DNA of 64,000 nucleotides from Conchocele bisecta (GCA_029237695.1 CM055271.1:80425488-80489487), one strand, 5' to 3'; positions 1 to 11,879 are shown, counted from the stretch's first letter. Translations and numbers: made by a program. Notes: generated by a model from the sequence alone, not told the origin.

Positions 1-454
1 CATGTTGATCCCTATCATTATCATCGAGATTTCATACTGATTTCGCGTGTCAATATTCCTTTAAAGTGCCCATGAAATGATCATACTAGAATGTCGGTAA
101 AACAGACGAATGCTCCCCGACAACGCTTTGATGGAAATTCCAATGTTATTTAACTTGACCCCTTGGTAGGGCATTTAGTTTAGTGTAGTCTTGTATTTAA
201 CGCCCGTAATTGTCTTGTAGACCTTACATGGCGATTAATGGTCAATGGCCGTTGACCTAATTTTGATTTCATTGTAATGTGGCCTAAATGGTGCAGCCAA
301 AGTTAGTCACTGATATTCGACCAATTTCGGTATAGAATTAGCGCGCCCAGTGCACAGTCGGACAGATACACAGGTAGAAAGGTAGTGTTATCATCTTTAT
401 GCTGAGCGTCAAACAGCGAGGAAACAGCTAGTACCATTTATTTAGTCTTTGGTA

Positions 455-530
455 TGACCCGGCTGTGGGACTCGAACCCGAAACCTCCCGGTCACCAGGC
501 GGACGCCTCTTGGTAGGGCGGCATGGTTTT
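455..530 (-). repeat. tRNA-like SINE head (degenerate)
   Basis: Read on the minus strand, this stretch has a perfect pol III B box (GGTTCGAGTCC, near 468-479) preceded by a GGTGACCGGGAGG segment, as in the tRNA-derived heads of many invertebrate SINEs. The A-box side is poor and no full cloverleaf forms, so it is a tRNA-derived repeat and not a working tRNA. Confidence 0.45.
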
Positions 531-2540
531 ACCGAATAAATACTACTTGGAAAATGGTTAATATGTATACCAAGTGTGGTGTCACTCCCTGAAATAGTTG
601 CCGAAATATAAGGTGACTGAAAACAATAACATATCAAAGTCCAATCACCTTGACCGTGGGCATTGGTGCAGCATGTGCATACCACATGATAACTACTTGG
701 ATGAATGGTTAAGACGGTTTTGAGCATATAGCCCGGACACAATTTAAAAACAAGAGCTGTCCTTGTCTCGATATGCAGTGATGAAGTTTCGTTATAATAT
801 CCACACAGTTTTTAACTTACAAAATGTATATTACCGGACGGGAAAGTGTTGGGGTGGACGCGGACGTGGCGTCGACGTGACGACATCAAATCCATATAGT
901 ACATGTATATATATATGCGGAAACAATTATAGATTAAATATGATAAAAAGGTATGGACAATTACTGCTACATTCGGCCAGCAATTCAGAATAAGTACAAA
1001 ATCAGTCGAAACATGTGAGAATTATTTGAATGAATGAGCAGGAGTGCAACAAGTACCGTGCGTATAACTTCCCCACAGTGACGGGAAATACTTTATAAAT
1101 AGCACATATCAGTACACTGATTCACATGAAGATGACAATTTCTCTTACACAAACATCAATTCCGGTACACAATAGTCTGTAATGGAAAAGAGCGTAACGG
1201 AAATAAGTATTCACTTGAAGATCCGTTTTTGCACCCATATATACACAAACTTACATGAATGTCGTGTGCGTAATACAAAAGAGCGCATGTCCGTTTTCAA
1301 ATGTGTTTAGTATATTAGCCAGCTGCGCTTATAAAAAAAGATGATACTCACAGTGATGATGGTTCCAAAGTGTATGTTACGAAATACGTACATATACCAT
1401 CACTATTCTTGACCATGCTTCCAACTCTAGCCGAGTTGTTGTCCTTGCACAATTATCCCGTCACCAACCAATTTGCACGCCATCAATAATGAAGAGTTAA
1501 CGGTGTTGATCTTGTAAAGACATACTATTGAATTGCATGTATCTTTGACCGAACAAATGACAACTTATATAAATGAAAAACAATCTCAGATTTTGAACAT
1601 ACAATTGAAAATTAGAAACACATACATTATCAATAGGGAAGTTGAATGTGTAACAGGGTGCATATATGCTACCATGTGTGTGATATGACGTTGTTACGAA
1701 AATATACCTAAATGAACACAATACGGCAAACAGGCAGGTGTTGCTTCAAATCTATCCTTAACGTAACATCCTAACTAACATTTTACCAAAACAAAATTTT
1801 ATAAAGTTTAACATAATTTAACCTTGAACGTTTATCATATGGACATCAAGGAAATATCACTAAATGTGTTTAGTATATTAGCCAGCCAGGTTAATATCAC
1901 TAAATGAATCATGTATGGGTGGTGACAAACATGCATATACAATTCAAATTTTTTTTTAATATCATTTGACCAATTGCGAATCGTATGCTTTCCGCAGTGA
2001 TTAGTTGGAGCATGGTAAATTGGCATATGAAGCTTCAAAATAGAGCAATCAAGCTTCAAGTCAATCGGTGAAGTGCTACGTACACACTTCTTACACAAAT
2101 TTTACAAAAAATGTCATTTGACCCGGACCTGCGGTATTCAGGCAGCATGGGCTTTCCACACGATACATAGTTTGAGCATGGTAGACATGATATTTTATTT
2201 TAAAAGTTTCATGTGGTTGGAGTGATATAATAATTTACTACAACATGAACATAAATACAGATGCATGCACACCAATGAAGCAACTATATCAAATAGATGT
2301 GACAAAAATGAAATATGCTGCATCTAAAATACAATAATTACAACCTTAAAGTTTTCATTGCACTGCCACGATTAACGGTAGCTATGCAAGGCGAGACGTA
2401 AGAAAGCAACATACTGATAACAGTTGTTGTTGTCACTGATTGTTTTAACCAGAATAAGCGCAGTGACAACGGCAACGTCCACGGCTTATTGCTGTTTTGC
2501 TCAGTTGAGTATTTGTTTTAAAACAAACAAAAAATAGCAA
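531..2540. other. Non-coding stretch, no gene seen
   Basis: No convincing coding frame. A short repeat of about 22 bases containing TTTAGTATATTAGCCAGC occurs near 1305 and again near 1866. The remainder is AT-rich unique-looking DNA. Confidence 0.5.
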
Positions 2541-2552
2541 AATTGCGAGCAT

Positions 2553-2960
2553 ATGGCAGTAGAAGTGTTACTATGTTCAATATTTAAATATTTGTCCCAT
2601 AAAAAATATATGCATTCGATTATCGAATACATATTAACGTATTCTAGTATTTATATTCGGTTTTCAAATATGTATTTGATAATCGAATGCATATATTTAT
2701 TATTTGACATGCATTTAATTGTAACAGATATACTGCCATAATGCTGTTTAATTATTGAATACACATATCGTGATGATAGACAGAACATATTTTTATTTGA
2801 TAAATTGAACGTATATATAAATTATCAAACACATAAACATGTCCATTATCGAACGCATACTTTTGTAACAAAAAAAAATTGTTCGATTATCAAACATACA
2901 CATGTCCATTATCGAACGCATATAATTTTGTACCCATTTTTTTTTATCAAATGACTATAT
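2553..2960. repeat. AT-rich inverted-repeat cluster
   Basis: Arms at 2609-2635 and 2667-2693 are inverted copies with one mismatch (core GATTATCGAATACAT). Shorter copies of the ATTATCGAACGCAT motif follow near 2843 and 2907. Probably a decayed hairpin repeat; no protein is supported. Confidence 0.6.
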
Positions 2961-2978
2961 TTTTGGGTACAAAATATA

Positions 2979-3745
2979 CACTTGCCACAATCACTATAAT
3001 GGCTTCTGTACACAATAGATCATGCGATATTAGGTTTTATTACAAGCAATTAGGCCATAACATATACAAGCCGTACAGGATTTCTATAAATGCATTCAAA
3101 GGGAAATAACTAGCTACAATCCTCCATTGAATATCTTCCAGAAATAGCGTGTACATGAATCATGGGTAATGCATAGCTACCTGGGGGCCGATTCATTAAA
3201 CGTCGTACGTCTGAAATGTTCCTAAGTTCACAATTATTAGTTTTACATTTATTGAGCATGCATATGCAGCCTATGCTCAAGAAATGTAAATCCATCAATT
3301 TAAATTTGCAGACGATCCTAAATTTGCACTTACGAACATTTTAGTCGTACGAAGTTTAGTGAAACGGCTCCCAGGCATACTCTGTATATGAGCTATCAAA
3401 TAATTATCAAGGTCCGTTTCACTAAACGTACGACCAAACTGTTCGTAAGTGCAAAAGTATGATAGTCTTTAAAGGTACATGCCCACTCAGTAGGCACAAA
3501 CTGTTCTTTATATCAGAGACATCATCCGACATTTTCGGCAAAACAAACATTCATTCACACCATTACCCCACGTATTGATTGGCATTATTATACATTTTAT
3601 ATCTGACGTAAATTTCTACACTGATATCAGGTGCGATAACCATGTTTCCTTAAAATGTTAACGGACATTACTATTTATTCTCTGTATTTATTTTTTGATG
3701 TGCAATGATCATACTTTATAATCTGTCGAACAAATAACTGTTTGA
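2979..3745. repeat. Local direct duplication, copy A
   Basis: The stretch starting at CACTTGCCACAATCACTA is repeated at 4249-5054 with only small differences. Each copy contains a GGGGCCGTTTCAC TIR element and part of a TTAA-flanked element. The two copies bracket the coding remnant at 3850-4220. Confidence 0.8.
3184..3371. mobile_element. TIR element, GGGGCCGTTTCAC family
   Basis: Inverted ends of the type GGGGCCGTTTCACTAAAC...CGTACGA surround a short AT-rich core with no coding frame. Members of this non-autonomous DNA transposon family recur in this window near 4457, 20095, 23591, 28624 and 31642. Confidence 0.75.
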
Positions 3746-3849
3746 TAGGTTGAGTACCATTTTAAGTAATGATGCCTTACATGTAACACTCAATTTACTC
3801 AACGGTAAAAGGAGTAATTGTATTGGTGTTATATCAGTTCGTAAAATGA

Positions 3850-4008
3850 CATTTGGGAGAGTCAGATACTGTGATATTTGCACATCCAGAATATAGACAT
3901 CTACAAAACGGCGATATAAACGAATTGAGACTTGAAGTTAGAGATGAAAATAATAATGTAATTGACAATCATAATTTACCATTTATAATAACATTAGAAG
4001 TTATATAA
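3850..4008 (+). pseudogene. C-terminal fragment of an unknown protein, virus-like/Maverick-like
   Basis: An open frame of about 52 codons begins right after an in-frame stop and ends in TAA at 4006-4008. Its end contains FAHPEY, then LRLEVRDENNNVID, then PFIITLEVI. The pattern (R-D-x-N/D-x-N, a D, then a beta-strand-like TLxx tail) recalls the C-termini of structural-type proteins in Maverick/Polinton-related and polinton-like elements. That comparison is from memory and unverified. No start codon or N-terminal part is present. The next frame, at 4014, starts five bases after this stop, which fits tightly packed genes of a DNA-virus-like element. Its 5' part is lost into repeat DNA. Confidence 0.35.
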
Positions 4009-4013
4009 CAACG

Positions 4014-4220
4014 ATGAGTATTTATGGAGCACATGAAAATAGTCTTACAGATTATATAGATAAAAATGTAACAGAGTTGTTCAATAAATATAAAAGGATA
4101 ATAACTGTGTGGTCTGAAGAGTCTGGGCCATTACGTGATGGCTCTACTGAATTTGCATTTGGAAATGGTGCTTCTGGCTTGGCTCATGGAAATTGTAATT
4201 ATAATTGTGAATCGGAATGA
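4014..4220 (+). CDS. Small unknown ORF, truncated neighbour of the 3850 fragment
   Basis: A 68-codon frame starts at ATG, five bases downstream of the previous stop. It has a charged N-terminal half (YIDKNVTELFNKYKRI) and then a glycine-rich stretch (FAFGNGASG). No domain is recognised. The spacing to the upstream frame looks like a compact polycistronic or virus-like layout. The C-terminus runs into NCNYNC repeats and then into repeat DNA, so the 3' end is probably truncated. It could also be a chance frame, but its codon composition and adjacency make it more coding-like than its surroundings. Confidence 0.35.
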   Translation: MSIYGAHENSLTDYIDKNVTELFNKYKRIITVWSEESGPLRDGSTEFAFGNGASGLAHGNCNYNCESE

Positions 4221-4248
4221 GCTAGAACCCCCATTATACATATATATA

Positions 4249-5054
4249 CACTTGCCACAATCACTATAATAATGGCTTCTGTACACAATAGATCATGCGA
4301 TATTAGGTTTTATTACAAGCAATTAGGCCATAACATATACAAGCTGGACCGGATTTCTATAAATACATTCAAAGGGAAATAACTAGCTACAATCCTCCAT
4401 TGAACAGCCTCAAGATAAAGCGTGTACGTGAATCATGGGTAATGGATAGCTACATGGGGGCCGTTTCACTAAACGTTGTACGACTAAAATGTTCGTAAGT
4501 TCAAAATTATTTCATATTTACACTATTTTCTTGTAAGCAATTATTAGTTTTAAATTTATTGAGCATGCATATGCAGCATATGCTCAATAAATGTAAATCC
4601 ATCAATTGAAATTTCCGGACGATCCTAAATTTGCACCTACGAACATTTTAGTCGTACGAAGTTTATAGTGAAACGGCCCCCAGGCATTCTCTGTGTTTGA
4701 GCTATCAAATAATTACCAAGGTCCGTTTCACTAAACGTACGACTAAACTGTTCGTAAGTGCAAAAATATGATAGTCTTTAAAGGTACATGCCCACTCAGT
4801 AGGCACAACCTGTTCTTTATATCAGAGACATCATCTGATATTTTCTGGCAAAATAAACATTCATTCACACCATTACCCCACGTATTGATTGGCATTATTA
4901 TACATTTTATATCAGACGTAAATTTCTACACTGATATCAGGGGCGATAATTGTGTTTCCTTAAAATGTTAACGGACATTACTATTTATTATCTGTATTTA
5001 TTTTTTGATGCGCAATGATCATACTTTATAATCTGTCGAAAAAATTATTGTTTC
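4249..5054. repeat. Local direct duplication, copy B
   Basis: Second copy of 2979-3745, in the same orientation. Unlike copy A, its embedded TTAA-flanked element continues to a full right end at 5296. Confidence 0.8.
4457..4680. mobile_element. TIR element, GGGGCCGTTTCAC family
   Basis: Full-length copy, GGGGGCCGTTTCAC at the left and GAAACGGCCCC at the right, with about 50-bp inverted ends. The central palindrome reads GAGCATGCATATGCAGCATA. No coding capacity. Confidence 0.8.
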
Positions 5055-5296
5055 AGGTGACGCATTTAATTAGTATAAATAAATAAACAAATAGCATGCC
5101 TCATTTGCATATGAAAATAGCCAGATACCATCGCGAGTCACTATCAGTAATATATATACATTACTAAATGATTATGCCTGTATAGCGGGCACTCGTAATT
5201 TTAGAACGGGTGGAATAGTGACACAATTGTACACTTAAAATTTTATATTTAATTCCTGTAAAGAACACTTTGTGTCTACTGAGTGGGCATGTACCT
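4782..5296. mobile_element. TIR element with TTAA target duplication (full copy)
   Basis: The ends AGGTACATGCCCACTCAGTA and its inverse TACTGAGTGGGCATGTACCT are flanked on both sides by TTAA (4778-4781 and 5297-5300). The 515-bp body is non-coding. TTAA target choice is characteristic of piggyBac-type transposases, so this is probably a non-autonomous member mobilised by such an enzyme. The superfamily is inferred from the target site only. Confidence 0.75.
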
Positions 5297-5507
5297 TTAA
5301 ATGTCACATTAACACTGTGTTCTTGTAAACTCGTATCGTTATTACATTTATTGAGCACATACTGCATGTACTGCCTAAATTCAATATATGTAAATACATT
5401 ATTTGAAATTTCCAGACGATTCTAAATTTGCACTTACGAACATTTTAGTCGTACGAAGTTTAGTGAAACGCTAGCCTTGCCTGATAAACCCGATATCAGA
5501 ATAACAC

Positions 5508-5870
5508 AAAAAAAATCACCCTCCCCTTTACTTGTTTCACGAAATTCAATCATTTATTGATTTTATTGCGAAAAAAGAAAGATCTATGGGAATTTAGCAT
5601 GGGGAAAAAATTAGAGGGTCAAAAGAGTGGGGGTTTTAATAAAAAGGAAAAAGAAAGAAATTGTCTCCGAAACCTGCCCAGACAGATAGGAAATGATGTA
5701 ACTAAGAAAAGAAAAGTTGGATTTTGAAAATCGGTCCTTAAATTCCAAAACTATTTTTAAAAATCTATTTTTAACCCCCCATGTTAAATTCCCATCGAAA
5801 AATTGTTTTGTTTTTTCCCCCAATAAAATCAATAGTTCATCATGCAACAAAAATTCGATGGTGACTTTTT
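5508..5870. mobile_element. TIR element, CACCCTCCCC family
   Basis: The left end reads TCACCCTCCCC and the right end reads GGTGACTTTTT. Inner inverted segments include GATTTTATTGCGAA with ATGGGAATTTAGCATGGGG, against CCCCATGTTAAATTCCCAT. Related copies lie at 16490-16760 and, as fragments, near 34440. Non-coding. Confidence 0.65.
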
Positions 5871-6071
5871 GTTATTGATGAAAAACTACTTACATTTAAA
5901 TATTTTTTACTTTATGTGTTTAATAGCCAACAGTTGGTCAGCAGAAACATTGTGGAAGAGACAGTACTAGCAGATTGTACCACTCCAGATTGTGGTCAGA
6001 ATTACACCGCTGGAATGGAGAAGAAACAACAAATAGCAAGATAGCCGTGTTTGAAAGTAAGTTTTGTTCAA

Positions 6072-6303
6072 CGCACCTGTACACCACCACCTGCGCAAAT
6101 CTTGCCAATATTTGTCAATTGTTTTATTTCAAAGTACTTTAATATTGTGATTGAAAACAAGTAGCTTGATTTGCTGAGCCTGAGATGTACTACAGTTCAG
6201 GCTCAGCAAATCAAACTACTTGATTTCGAGTTGAGATTGTCAATAAATGTTCAGAAACGTTGGCGACTGGGCAAGATTAGCACAGGCGGTTGTGTGACCA
6301 GTT
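6072..6303. mobile_element. Full-length palindromic TIR element
   Basis: Outer ends CACCACCTGCGCAAATCTTG and their inverse CAAGATTAGCACAGGCGG enclose inner arms TTGATTTGCTGAGCCTGA / TTCAGGCTCAGCAAATCAA. The whole ~230 bp folds into one hairpin. A decayed relative lies at about 19905-20060. Confidence 0.75.
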
Positions 6304-6787
6304 AACACTGTGTATGAAAGATACGGATTTTGAGTTTTTGTCTTTTCTGAATTACGTACTTTTCTGATTTCAGAAAATTAATTCAGGACTGACTTTATAG
6401 AATATGACCTCTTGTTTCAAATGTAGTATATCATACATGTGAATGAATGTCTTTATAAAGTATATCTGATCCTGTTCTTCTTTGAGTATATTATACAGAG
6501 CGTTGAGTCAACAAACCCTTCAGATATCAGACTTTGTATATATATTTGATGAATACAAAGCATAGCACGCTGTAGTCCGTTGTCTCCCATCATCTTGCAC
6601 CAACTTTTATTAATGTGTTTGTCGTTTTATTAGTGGTATGTGTCAAACAAACGAAATAAGAGGTAAAACTGGGCGATGGCTTGTACACACTAAGATGGCC
6701 GACATGGGAACTCCATACACTGTGCAGGATATAGTAAGGAGAGAATGTTCACATGTATGTAATGCTTATATCCCATCACATTTGCGA

Positions 6788-8502
6788 TGATATCTCTGAA
6801 ATAAATAACACTTTGTGCCTACTGAGTGGGCGTGTACCTTTAAAGCTCCAAATGCAAGCATACCGGAAATAATTAACGGGCCCGTTATATACCTACGGAG
6901 CCCCTCAGGGTACAAAAACTTTTTTTATTAATTCGTTCCCACGAAATAACAATTCATTCCCTCGAATTAGCAATTTGTTCCCACGAAATAACATTTTGTT
7001 CCCTTAATTTAACAATTCGTTCCCACGAATTAACAATTCGTTCACACGATATAACAATTATTTCCCTCGAATTAACAATTCGTTCCCACGAAATGACAAC
7101 TCGGGAGACTGCTTGGAGGGAGGGTGACTGGCGGTATGCCCTCCGGAATATTTTTGATATATATACCCCATTTTGCTGCGTTCTCTCGCATTTTAGAGCA
7201 AAACTATCTTAGGGTTTTCCCCGACGTGAATCCGCCCTTGGATCAGGTATATAACGGGTCCTTATGCCTGTACATATGTGTGCTATTTGATAAATAGTAC
7301 ACTGGTCCAAATTCCCATAAGCCCCATTGCTCCAGTCACATTTACGACTACCCTACATTATGGTTTTAAGAGCTCAATAAGGGATCGCCGCTAGTTATTT
7401 CCCTTTGCAAATCTGTTTATAGACACCCTGTCCTATGATGTTTATTTCTTACAGAATATCATTACATTGCATTTTGCGAACAGAGTAGACCCAGCTCAGA
7501 CTGCACGCATACACTGATTGTAATAACATTAATAAATGTGAAACTATGAAACTGGCAAATAATGCAGGCCCGGATCAGATTGCGCAAAGTATACTTTGAG
7601 GGAGAAATTTTCAATTTAGCGATAAATTGAGTAATTTTTATTATACTGGATTTATTACATTATCAAAGCCAAAATGGCTCTGATAATGTAATAAAATCAT
7701 TATAATAATTCTGCATACTGTTAATCATCAAATATATGGAGTCGTTAGTTCTATATGAACTAATGCATTTCGGGAAAAATAAATGATTACTCCCTCAAAG
7801 TATACTTTGCTAGAAAAGTATACTTTGCAATGTTGGTGATCACTATAATGACTCCTTTTCATAACAAATCAGGCTACATTCGCCCTTTTTACAAGCAATG
7901 AAGCCCTAAACTACACAATTTGGTCCGGATTTCTATAAATAAATTTAACGAGAGATAACTAGCTACGATCTCCCTAGTTGTGAACGGTAACTCTTTCACT
8001 CTACTCATGTACCGTCCGTAGCCAGAGTTACGATTCCACTCATAGGCCTTCTCTGCAAAATAGAGAATCGGATCTGATTCGCACTTTAGCAGATAGTTGT
8101 GACATATTTGAGATGTGTTCCATCTGAATAAAGATTAGTTTTATAAAAGTAATACAAACTAATACTTCTGAAACAAATTTACCATTATAGAAGGTCTATA
8201 AATTTTGTTTGTCTTTACAGAAAATGGATCGCATGTTAACTTTTACATGTTGAAATTGCCTGCCACTGACTGGACCACTTGTTGATTCTAGCTTAAATGT
8301 ACTTAATTAACGAAAGTATTGATACATCATTGGAACCTAGCTAAATCGGACACCCTGGGAGGTTCAGGGAGTAGGTTTAGCGACGTTTCATTGTAAATCA
8401 GGCATCTGATTATTGCGAGCCATTGTTATGTGCTTTGCGATCATGAACAGGCATTATCACCAGAGATAAATGACCAATAAAGCCATCAAAATTATGATCA
8501 TA
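6788..8502. repeat. Inverted segmental duplication, copy 1
   Basis: This segment is matched, in reverse orientation and with many small differences, by 48467-50112. Shared blocks include the 21-bp-array element, the CTCCCTCAAAGTATACTT segment, a palindrome around GCCAAAATGGCTC, and the GGACACCCTGGGAGG hairpin near 8350. Confidence 0.85.
6878..7261. mobile_element. TIR element carrying a 21-bp tandem array
   Basis: The ends GGGCCCGTTATATACCT and its inverse AGGTATATAACGGGTCC bound 384 bp. Inside, 6937-7105 is an array of a ~21-bp unit, TTCCCACGAAATAACAATTCG, with AATTAAC variants. The inverted partner is 49657-50038. Further arrays of the unit occur at 11907, 18790 and 18960. No coding capacity. 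Confidence 0.75.
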
Positions 8503-9530
8503 TATATTTCTTGTTGTCCGCTTTAGAGAGGTTACACTGTAGTTTGAATTTGCAGAACGGAAGAACAGATCGATGGTGGTTCCTATGCACAAAAGACACA
8601 GACAGAAGAAGCACATGTACGTTCGGTCAGTTTTTATTATAACTATATTGTCCACAGAGTGTACGAAATGACATTTTGTGGCTGATTAATATACAGAGTA
8701 CTGTGTATCTGCGTGGTGTCTCCTAGTACAAGTGTCAACGTCACAGCATTACTGAACTATTTTCATTGCACAATACATAGCAGAAATAATGAAAAACAGA
8801 TATTATAGCATCTTAACAGAACATCGCAATATACATGTAAAGTTAACACTAACAGGTGAGATATCAATGTATGTAGTGCATGCGTAATAAATTTCAATTT
8901 CAATTTTCATTTCAGTTTAATGTTTATTAAATATTATGTTACAATTCATTTTATTGTTGTATTCTGTATATCGGTTTACTATTTCTACGTTAGTACACTG
9001 TGATTAGTACGTAAATGTTCCATTTTATTGTTGTATTCTGTATATCGGTTTACTATTTCTACGTTACTACACTGTGATTAGTACGTAAATGTTCCATTTT
9101 ATTTTTGACTCAGATATTGACATCAATACATCTTCGCTTAATCTAATGTTACATATGAATTATGTCACTTTTTTAAAAAGAAATATAGACATATACGCAT
9201 TCCTATTCAGCTTTTCATATCAACGAACTACTTGTAACGTAAATGTCAACCACAATATTTAATACATTTTACAAGAACGTTACGTTGTCATTTGTATATG
9301 TTTTTGTGTTCAGTAAACTGTTTTCGATGTTATAACGTATACCGTAGGTATACATATACGTGAAGAGGATATTTGGATTTCATAAAATACTTTCATTTTC
9401 CGCTATTTGATGACATGTGTTGTCTAATGTAATACACACTTAGTAATACACACTTAGTCACCATATAGTAGGAATACTAATATAAGTAACACGTCACACA
9501 TTCTCACTCGTTCAGAGCTTGATTGGTCTG
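8503..9530. other. Upstream flank of the 9534 gene; 74-bp tandem duplication
   Basis: Two nearly identical 74-bp units lie at 8947-9020 and 9021-9094. A 17-bp repeat, TAATACACACTTAGT, lies at about 9429-9459. A TTCTCACTCGTTCAG segment just before the gene start could be a splice acceptor or 5' UTR. No TATA box or other promoter is clear. Confidence 0.45.
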
Positions 9531-9533
9531 ATC

Positions 9534-10682
9534 ATGTCATCTCAGGCACAACAAACTGTAAATGTCGAAAGGGTGGCAAAGTTAGAAAAACGGATACTGG
9601 ATCTAGAAACCGTGGTGGACGAATTACAAATAGAGCAGAGCAGACAACAAGAGAGATGTGCACAGCTGGAGGAGGGGTTTCTAAACATGAAATTAAAGAT
9701 AAACAAAGCGCCCGTAAATCCCCATTTGCACGTTGAAGCTGAGAGTGATAGAAAAACATCACCACAACTTATGATAGAAACAGACGAAAGTGGCATTGCC
9801 ATGGGAAGTGCGGATTGTTTAGAAGATGATGGATCACATGATGAAGAAAACACGGAAGTCGTTTTGGCAGGAGGATCACATGGAGGTTCACCCATTACGG
9901 ATTCTGATTCCGCTAACCGCTTTGTATATACTGAACCCGATGGGGAACATTTTGACGCAATTATATTTGACATAAAGAAAAACGTTGAAATTGTCTCCGT
10001 AAAAGCAATTGAGGCATTAATAAGCAAGCATACCCCACTCGTATTATTGGTTCAACAATGTCCCATAACAGTCATGCTTAGTGTACATCCGAATGAACAG
10101 CGATATAAGTATGAATTTAACGAGTTCACCGGTCTGATATATGACAGTATGCAAGTTAGAATCGAAGACATTCCTTTTAATAAGTTATTTACGGACAATA
10201 ACGACATATTAACAGAATTCGAAACAACTGGATTAATGAAACAGCTGAAAATGGCCAAGTTTATTATCTACACAGACATCCATGAATTCTTATATGAGTT
10301 TATTTGCGTGTCATTTCATGGGTTTTGGAATAGGCCTGAGGATAAGACAGTCAAAGGAAGACCTGGAAGTTTTAATAAGGTCGAAAAAAAGAATCAATTC
10401 TGTTCTTTAATGAGTTTTTTATCTGTGGTATCCACTCAGCTGAAAATTCCACTGTTGGTCGGTGGGAGTTTCAATATCAGTTTGTATGACGTAGAACATG
10501 TGATTGATAAAGACGTATTCAAGTTACACAAATACACACCATCTGAGGAACGAAGTATGTTGCATGAGTATTTCATAACCACCATCACCATGGATTTGAC
10601 AAAATACAAGCAGTTACATAATAGTCTAGGAGCTTATAAGAAATATTTCATTCGTGACCCCGTCGGAGTTAACATTGTATAA
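9534..10682 (+). CDS. Coiled-coil protein with a degenerate EEP-like (endonuclease/exonuclease/phosphatase) domain
   Basis: A 382-residue intronless frame. The start chosen is the ATG at 9534; the frame is open five codons upstream without an ATG. Residues ~9-55 form a strong coiled coil (LEKRILDLETVVDELQ). Residues ~75-125 are an acidic, low-complexity linker. Residues ~130-382 resemble an EEP fold: a strand-rich HFDAIIFDI segment, FICVSFHG at about 256-263, PLLVGGSFNIS at about 306-316, and RDPVG near the end (374-378). Working EEP enzymes have GGDFN and a terminal H-D/D-H motif. Here the aspartate of GGDFN is serine and the HDP histidine is arginine, so catalysis is probably lost and a binding role is more likely. 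The decayed paralogue at 13830-14920 retains both expected residues. An upstream non-coding exon is possible. The exact family is unverified. Confidence 0.7.
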   Translation: MSSQAQQTVNVERVAKLEKRILDLETVVDELQIEQSRQQERCAQLEEGFLNMKLKINKAPVNPHLHVEAESDRKTSPQLMIETDESGIAMGSADCLEDDGSHDEENTEVVLAGGSHGGSPITDSDSANRFVYTEPDGEHFDAIIFDIKKNVEIVSVKAIEALISKHTPLVLLVQQCPITVMLSVHPNEQRYKYEFNEFTGLIYDSMQVRIEDIPFNKLFTDNNDILTEFETTGLMKQLKMAKFIIYTDIHEFLYEFICVSFHGFWNRPEDKTVKGRPGSFNKVEKKNQFCSLMSFLSVVSTQLKIPLLVGGSFNISLYDVEHVIDKDVFKLHKYTPSEERSMLHEYFITTITMDLTKYKQLHNSLGAYKKYFIRDPVGVNIV

Positions 10683-11198
10683 TACTAGAGGATCATGTCT
10701 GAGTGTAAGGTTTGCTGTGTCACGAGGGAACTATTTGAACCCCAAGACCGTAGGCCGTAGGCAAACGTTTACCCACGGCTGGACATGGTCGAACGTTATT
10801 GTTACAGTTCCGTTGGAAATATCGTGCATTTTGAGCATATATACAGTAGTTTCCGTACTTTCATAATCTGCTCCATTCAAATAGCTAATTTACACATACA
10901 TATTCTGGGGTCGCAGTACACGTCGCGTGATGCAGCCGTATCAATTTCAAAATGTTAGCACGTCTGTTGTGAACTAGGTTGGTGACGTAATGGGAATGTC
11001 ATGAGACACATGCATTACGTAGGTGTTGGCTTGGCCCAGGAATGATCATTGTCTACAGCCATGGTCAAACAGCACGCGCTGTAAGTTTGAACACGGCTGT
11101 GAGCGGTGTCGAACAACGGCAGTTATGTAACAATGATGATTTAATGATGTGTGACTTTGACTGGAGAAATTGTTTACATAAAACGCGTGTTTATATTC
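10683..11198. other. 3' flank of the 9534 gene, no gene seen
   Basis: No further coding frame is convincing. A clear AATAAA within the first 300 bases was not seen, so the transcript end is not defined. Confidence 0.4.
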
Positions 11199-11390
11199 GT
11201 GGCTGTTACTGAAGAAATGGGGCTTATGGGATTTCTGACCAGTGTAACGCCTGATCAAATAGCACACTCAAGTAGCCTGATAGAGGGAGTTTTATTGACG
11301 GAATGGAGAACAGTGCATATCCTGATCAGTATGTGCGGATATACACTGGTCGTAAACCCCATAAACTCCATTTCTTCAGTCAAAGCCACA
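11199..11390. mobile_element. TIR element, CTGGAGAAATGGGGCTTATG family
   Basis: A left end like GAAGAAATGGGGCTTATGGG pairs with CCCCATAAACTCCATTTCTTC at the right, enclosing CTGATCAAATAGCACAC-type inner repeats. Related copies lie near 24266, 29405 and 34022, and half-copies at 7300 and 49575. Confidence 0.7.
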
Positions 11391-11449
11391 CATTTGTTAA
11401 TACATTTCGTGCTAAATCAACACAACAATTAATTTTATTTTTTTTATCA

Positions 11450-11870
11450 GCGCAGCATCAAGTATTGAAACTGTGTTGAACACCTAACGTGTTTGAAATA
11501 GCCGGCTCATTTGAAATGTTTGTTATATCAGTGCAGTATAATTTTACTACATGGAGGATCTTACATGCGTGAAGATTTAATATGATATTTATTAAACGAG
11601 TTTACTTATTTCATAAGAAACGAGGCTATGCCGAGTTTCTAATGAAGTCAGCCATTAAGTTTAATAAATATCATATGGAATCAACACGAATGTTGCATTT
11701 TACTTATTGTATAAACACATCATCATAATGTGAAGCTGTGCTGAATACCTAACCATTTTCTGTAGCGGGCTCATTTGCATATTTATTACACTAGTGCATT
11801 ATGATTTTATTACACTGTGTTATTAAACTGTGAAAGCTCCTGTTATGCAATAAAGTGTGTTAATTCATTG
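11450..11870. repeat. Inverted-repeat element with TATGATATTTATTAAACGAG arms
   Basis: Arms near 11579-11605 and 11655-11680 are inverse copies around an AGAAACGAGGCTATGCCGAG core. The flanks carry TTACACTAGTGCATTATG-type motifs. A related element, partly in reverse order, lies at 14940-15240. The two follow, respectively, the intact gene and its broken paralogue. Confidence 0.6.
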
Positions 11871-11879
11871 CGAGACTCT

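Noticed and set aside
9021..9094. Regulatory duplication upstream of the intact gene
   Set aside because: It is a simple 74-bp tandem duplication. Nothing in it identifies a known promoter element.
9532..10258. Minus-strand frames opposite the 9534 gene
   Set aside because: Antisense shadows of a better-supported coding frame.
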